Shown one piece after another: positions 63,241-64,000 of a DNA stretch of 64,000 bases. The stretch comes from Chondrosia reniformis (Eukaryota; Porifera; Demospongiae; Chondrillida; Chondrillidae). Below the pieces are notes generated by a model, which was not told the origin of the DNA, ran no database searches, and saw only the letters and a list, made by a program, of their open reading frames with translations. Both the position numbers and the translations under genes were made by a program. The stretch is from assembly GCA_947172415.1 (NCBI GenBank), contig OX359190.1, positions 3,782,001 through 3,846,000 of the forward strand, given 5' to 3'. Position 1 is the first letter of the stretch; every line of letters starts with the position of its first letter.

Positions 63241-64000
63241 TAACATTGTAATCATGGAGAAAACAGATCATCTTACGTCACTCTTGTCTCATATAATAAT
63301 GCATACAAATTTACAAAATCTATTAAAATACAAGGTGGACGCAATGCCATGTTGTCTACAGAGTCAGCATCCATGGACAACACTACAAACAAAACCTTTT
63401 CCAGGGAAGGTTATTCAGTTTCATTTTTAAAAGCTGAGAGTACATCTCAGACAGGGGAGCAAATCAAGCGGCACCTAACCTGACTTATGTGGTGAAAATC
63501 TTGTGTTTGCATCATTTCCAAGGCTACCAGAGTGACTACTTACTCCCCTGTAGAATAATCACTTTATGTATAGATTCAAATTTCCATACATCAACATTTA
63601 AGAGCTAAAAGGTTACTGAGCATCAACAACAAGGAATGCTTTAGTAAAACGTTTCAACCCTTGTTGATGACATTCAACTCATCATGACCACAAAAAATCA
63701 TTTCTTAATCTTTAAATATAAATTTCCATAAGGTCTAGCAGTACGTTTTGCGTAGGCGTAAAGAGTATAAGTGCAAGGAGGTATACAGAATATATAGGGT
63801 TAAAATGATTTAGCTACCAATGTATATATACCTTGAAATTCCCTAATGCAGGAGATGGAGACAGAGCAGATTACCTCAATGGGCTACACTGCCAGGGAGA
63901 TTAAACGAATCTGGACAAATATTGAAGTCTTCAATTTTATAATATTATCAGATATGGAGGACAAGAATAGGGTAGAAACCAGCTTGGGCTGCTTTGATTC
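63241..64000 (+). other. Probable downstream part of the uncharacterised gene; otherwise empty
   Basis: CCCTAATGCAG at 63,841-63,851 could be an acceptor for an exon reading EMETEQITSMGYTAREIKRI that runs to near the window edge. A decayed PLE-like GGGTTGAAACGT (complement, ~63,645) is also visible. Nothing else is supported. Confidence 0.3.

Overview
This is eukaryotic, AT-rich, low-coding DNA from an animal, most likely an aquatic invertebrate (sponge or cnidarian grade). That reading rests on spliced genes with GT-AG introns, two kinds of Penelope-like retroelement (PLE), a Helitron, Merlin, Tc1/mariner, pogo/Tigger and hAT remnants, and many small inverted-repeat elements. No clear single-copy host gene, rRNA or tRNA was found. 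Almost everything that codes is of mobile-element type, and most of it is decayed.

Layout. 0-9.7 kb: mostly non-coding, with a truncated canonical PLE (2.84-3.6 kb), scraps of Harbinger/ISL2EU-type and hAT-type transposases (4.8-6.1 kb), and the first copy of a hairpin-bearing element called here X (6.4-7.1 kb). 9.7-13.3 kb: a nearly complete PLE of permuted (Naiad-like) architecture, with GIY-YIG nuclease before the reverse transcriptase, flanked by 87-bp pseudo-LTRs and carrying a hammerhead-ribozyme-like fold near its 3' end. 13.5-14.6 kb: a proline-rich repeat exon and a broken Merlin transposase. 15.8-16.5 kb: X copy 2. 18.8-23.1 kb: a 4.25-kb pogo/Tigger-type element with ~115-bp terminal inverted repeats (TIRs). 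23.65-28.5 kb: a nested, roughly symmetrical inverted structure built from three small families (HP, hairpin-ended; Q, with TIRs starting CAGTGCAAGTTAC; FB, a near-perfect palindrome) around a 45-bp minisatellite. 28.5-31.2 kb: more Q, X, FB and HP copies.

31.4-37.3 kb: two divergently transcribed multi-exon genes of mobile-element type facing away from a shared ~190-bp interval. 37.3-45.0 kb: a fragmented Helitron (2A-like leader, repeat region, Rep, PIF1-like helicase, OTU protease), interrupted by Naiad-like 3' fragments. 45.2-46.2 kb: a TTAA-flanked MITE. 46.6-49.8 kb: canonical PLE copies in inverted arrangement. 50.9-52.7 kb: a broken DUF7869-like gene split by HP and Naiad-like insertions. 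54.25-57.29 kb: a complete Tc1-like element (TA target duplication, TIRs) with an intact DD34E transposase on one strand and a BEN-domain gene on the other. 57.4-60.4 kb: an HP copy hosting a Tigger-type MITE, then a LINE. 61.9-64 kb: exons of an uncharacterised gene, perhaps ParB-like.

Most noteworthy: the hammerhead-like fold, with one compensatory base-pair change, in the Naiad-like family; the Tc1 transposon with a BEN-domain passenger gene; the divergent two-gene unit; and the palindromes whose two arms resemble each other more than the sister copy. All identifications come from reading sequence motifs by eye; no database search was run.
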